A DNA stretch of 7,359 nucleotides from Candidatus Sumerlaeota bacterium. GTDB lineage: Bacteria; Sumerlaeota; T1SED10-198M. The position numbers and the translations under genes were made by a program. Shown here piece after piece: positions 6,781-7,359 of this stretch; position 1 is the first letter of the stretch, and each line of letters starts with the position of its first letter. The notes beneath the pieces are model-generated. The model saw only the letters and a list, made by a program, of their open reading frames with translations. It was not told the origin of the DNA and ran no database searches. The DNA is taken from the NCBI GenBank assembly GCA_003554345.1, contig PWGE01000022.1, forward strand, positions 1-7,359, read 5' to 3'.

Positions 6781-6812
6781 TTCAGGAAACTGTCCCTTTT
6801 CCTCATCCTGAA
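6781..6812 (-). promoter_or_regulatory. inverted repeat in the presumed leader of the ABC operon
   Basis: TTCAGGA (6781-6787) and TCCTGAA (6806-6812) are perfect seven-base arms around an 18-base spacer. An inner GGAAA/TTTCC pair offers a competing hairpin. It lies 34 bases upstream of the GTG start, in the likely 5' leader of the transporter transcript. It could be an attenuator or an operator; no T-run follows, so it is not a simple terminator. Confidence 0.35.
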
Positions 6813-6831
6813 TCCTGCGCTTTTTGCCGGT

Positions 6832-6841
6832 ATGATATCAT
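6832..6841 (-). promoter_or_regulatory. extended -10-like palindrome, candidate promoter of the ABC operon
   Basis: ATGATATCAT is a perfect ten-base palindrome. Read on the minus strand it holds TGATATCAT, an extended -10 pattern (TGn then TATCAT, five of six to consensus). No good -35 is seen. A transcript starting near 6825 would carry a leader of about 78 bases with the inverted repeat at 6781-6812. Near-symmetric CGG and CCG flank the palindrome, so it could also be an operator. Confidence 0.35.
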
Positions 6842-6888
6842 TGCCGTGCTGATGGAAAAGAGTCATGAAAAAATCCGTCCCCGGTCTT

Positions 6889-7359
6889 TCATAGGTATCC
6901 GTATTTTTTCAGTTTTTTATACAGCGTGGTGCGGTTGACGCCCAGTATTTCCGCCGTTTTTTGCTTGTTGCCGCCGGTCTGTTGATACACGGAGTCCAGA
7001 AGTTTCGTTTCGAACATCTCCATTGCCCGGTCGTACATGTTGCCGGATCTGCTTGAGAGCATGGAGGTGAAATATCCGGCAAGAATGTTCTCCACCCTGC
7101 TCGATTGGTGATACTCTTCCGCCGGCATCTGATCCGCGGCGTACAGCACATCCATCAGCTCTATCACCCCGCTTTGCCTGAGCAGGGCGGTTTTTGTCGT
7201 CAGAAACAGAAGGGCGCTGACTGCATCTTTTTCCTGCAGGGATCGCTCGATAATCGCTTCCCGCGCTTCGTCTTTCATGCCGGTGATGTGCGTTTTCCAG
7301 GCATGGTTGCTCCTGTGAATAAACTCTTCCAGGTAGTGCTGCAGGTCTGCTTTCCTTTC
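6889..7359 (-). CDS. Fis-like HTH DNA-binding protein with long N-terminal extension (N-terminus outside window)
   Basis: The visible 156 residues end in a Fis-type helix-turn-helix: TKLLDSVYQQTGGNKQKTAE, then ILGVNRTTLYKKLKKYGYL, very like the end of E. coli Fis (remembered as [25 protein letters not shown]). The stretch before it, RVENILAGYFTSML with MYDRAMEMFE, also lines up with the Fis dimer helices, so about the last 70 residues look like most of a Fis domain. In front are at least 86 residues of unknown, mostly helical sequence with no AAA+ motifs, so it is not a standard NtrC-type activator. An ATG at 7276-7278 has no good ribosome binding site, and the frame is open to the window edge, so the true start is probably outside. 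It lies 141 bases upstream of the importer genes on the same strand and may regulate them; that is inference. The intervening gap lacks a clear terminator. Confidence 0.75.
   Translation of the reverse strand, partial: ERKADLQHYLEEFIHRSNHAWKTHITGMKDEAREAIIERSLQEKDAVSALLFLTTKTALLRQSGVIELMDVLYAADQMPAEEYHQSSRVENILAGYFTSMLSSRSGNMYDRAMEMFETKLLDSVYQQTGGNKQKTAEILGVNRTTLYKKLKKYGYL

Noticed and set aside
6868-6884. A T-run after a CCG/CGG stem just past the stop of the Fis-like gene, as a terminator.
   Set aside because: The stem has only three pairs, too weak to call.
6748-6888. A cobalamin riboswitch ahead of the importer genes, which would name its substrate.
   Set aside because: The gap is too short for the full element and I find no recognisable B12 box.
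7276-7278. The ATG as the true start of the Fis-like protein.
   Set aside because: It lacks a ribosome binding site and the frame stays open for 27 more codons to the window edge.

Overview
The window looks like a chromosomal segment of a bacterium with a Gram-negative-type gene set. It has the end of an F1Fo ATP synthase operon, a purine biosynthesis gene, a FecCD-type metal or cofactor importer, a Fis-like DNA-binding protein and a signal-peptide protein built from a beta-rich module familiar from Bacteroidota and Cloacimonadota-like secreted proteins. I cannot fix the phylum from the sequence. Most of the window is close to 50-55% GC; a segment around 4120-4975 is clearly more AT-rich.

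Plus strand, 1-3326: the 3' end of atpD (beta subunit), then atpC (a divergent epsilon subunit), then a 565-residue protein with a C-terminal SAM-dependent methyltransferase domain and an N-terminal half I do not recognise, then purN (GAR formyltransferase). The first three are tightly spaced and probably co-transcribed. purN has its own ribosome binding site and possibly its own promoter, and a weak terminator-like structure at its end.

Minus strand, 3341-4114: a membrane protein with an N-terminal zinc ribbon and a Yip1-like region, convergent with purN. Its likely promoter lies so close to the gene that an internal ATG is the probable start.

Plus strand, 4120-4975: an AT-rich islet with one small gene for a secreted, single-module, beta-rich protein. 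It has a good promoter, a strong ribosome binding site and an imperfect inverted repeat at its 3' end. It looks like an insertion between two minus-strand units.

Minus strand, 4979-7359: reading from right to left, a Fis-like HTH protein (N-terminus outside the window), a 141-base gap with a palindrome and an inverted repeat, then an ABC ATPase and a FecCD-type permease whose reading frames overlap by ATGA. The substrate-binding protein expected for such an importer is not in the window.

I see no CRISPR array, tRNA, rRNA, transposase or obvious defence system. The best candidates for something less described are the methyltransferase with an unknown N-terminal half sitting behind the ATP synthase operon, the Fis domain carried on a longer protein next to an importer, and the orphan secreted module in the AT-rich islet.
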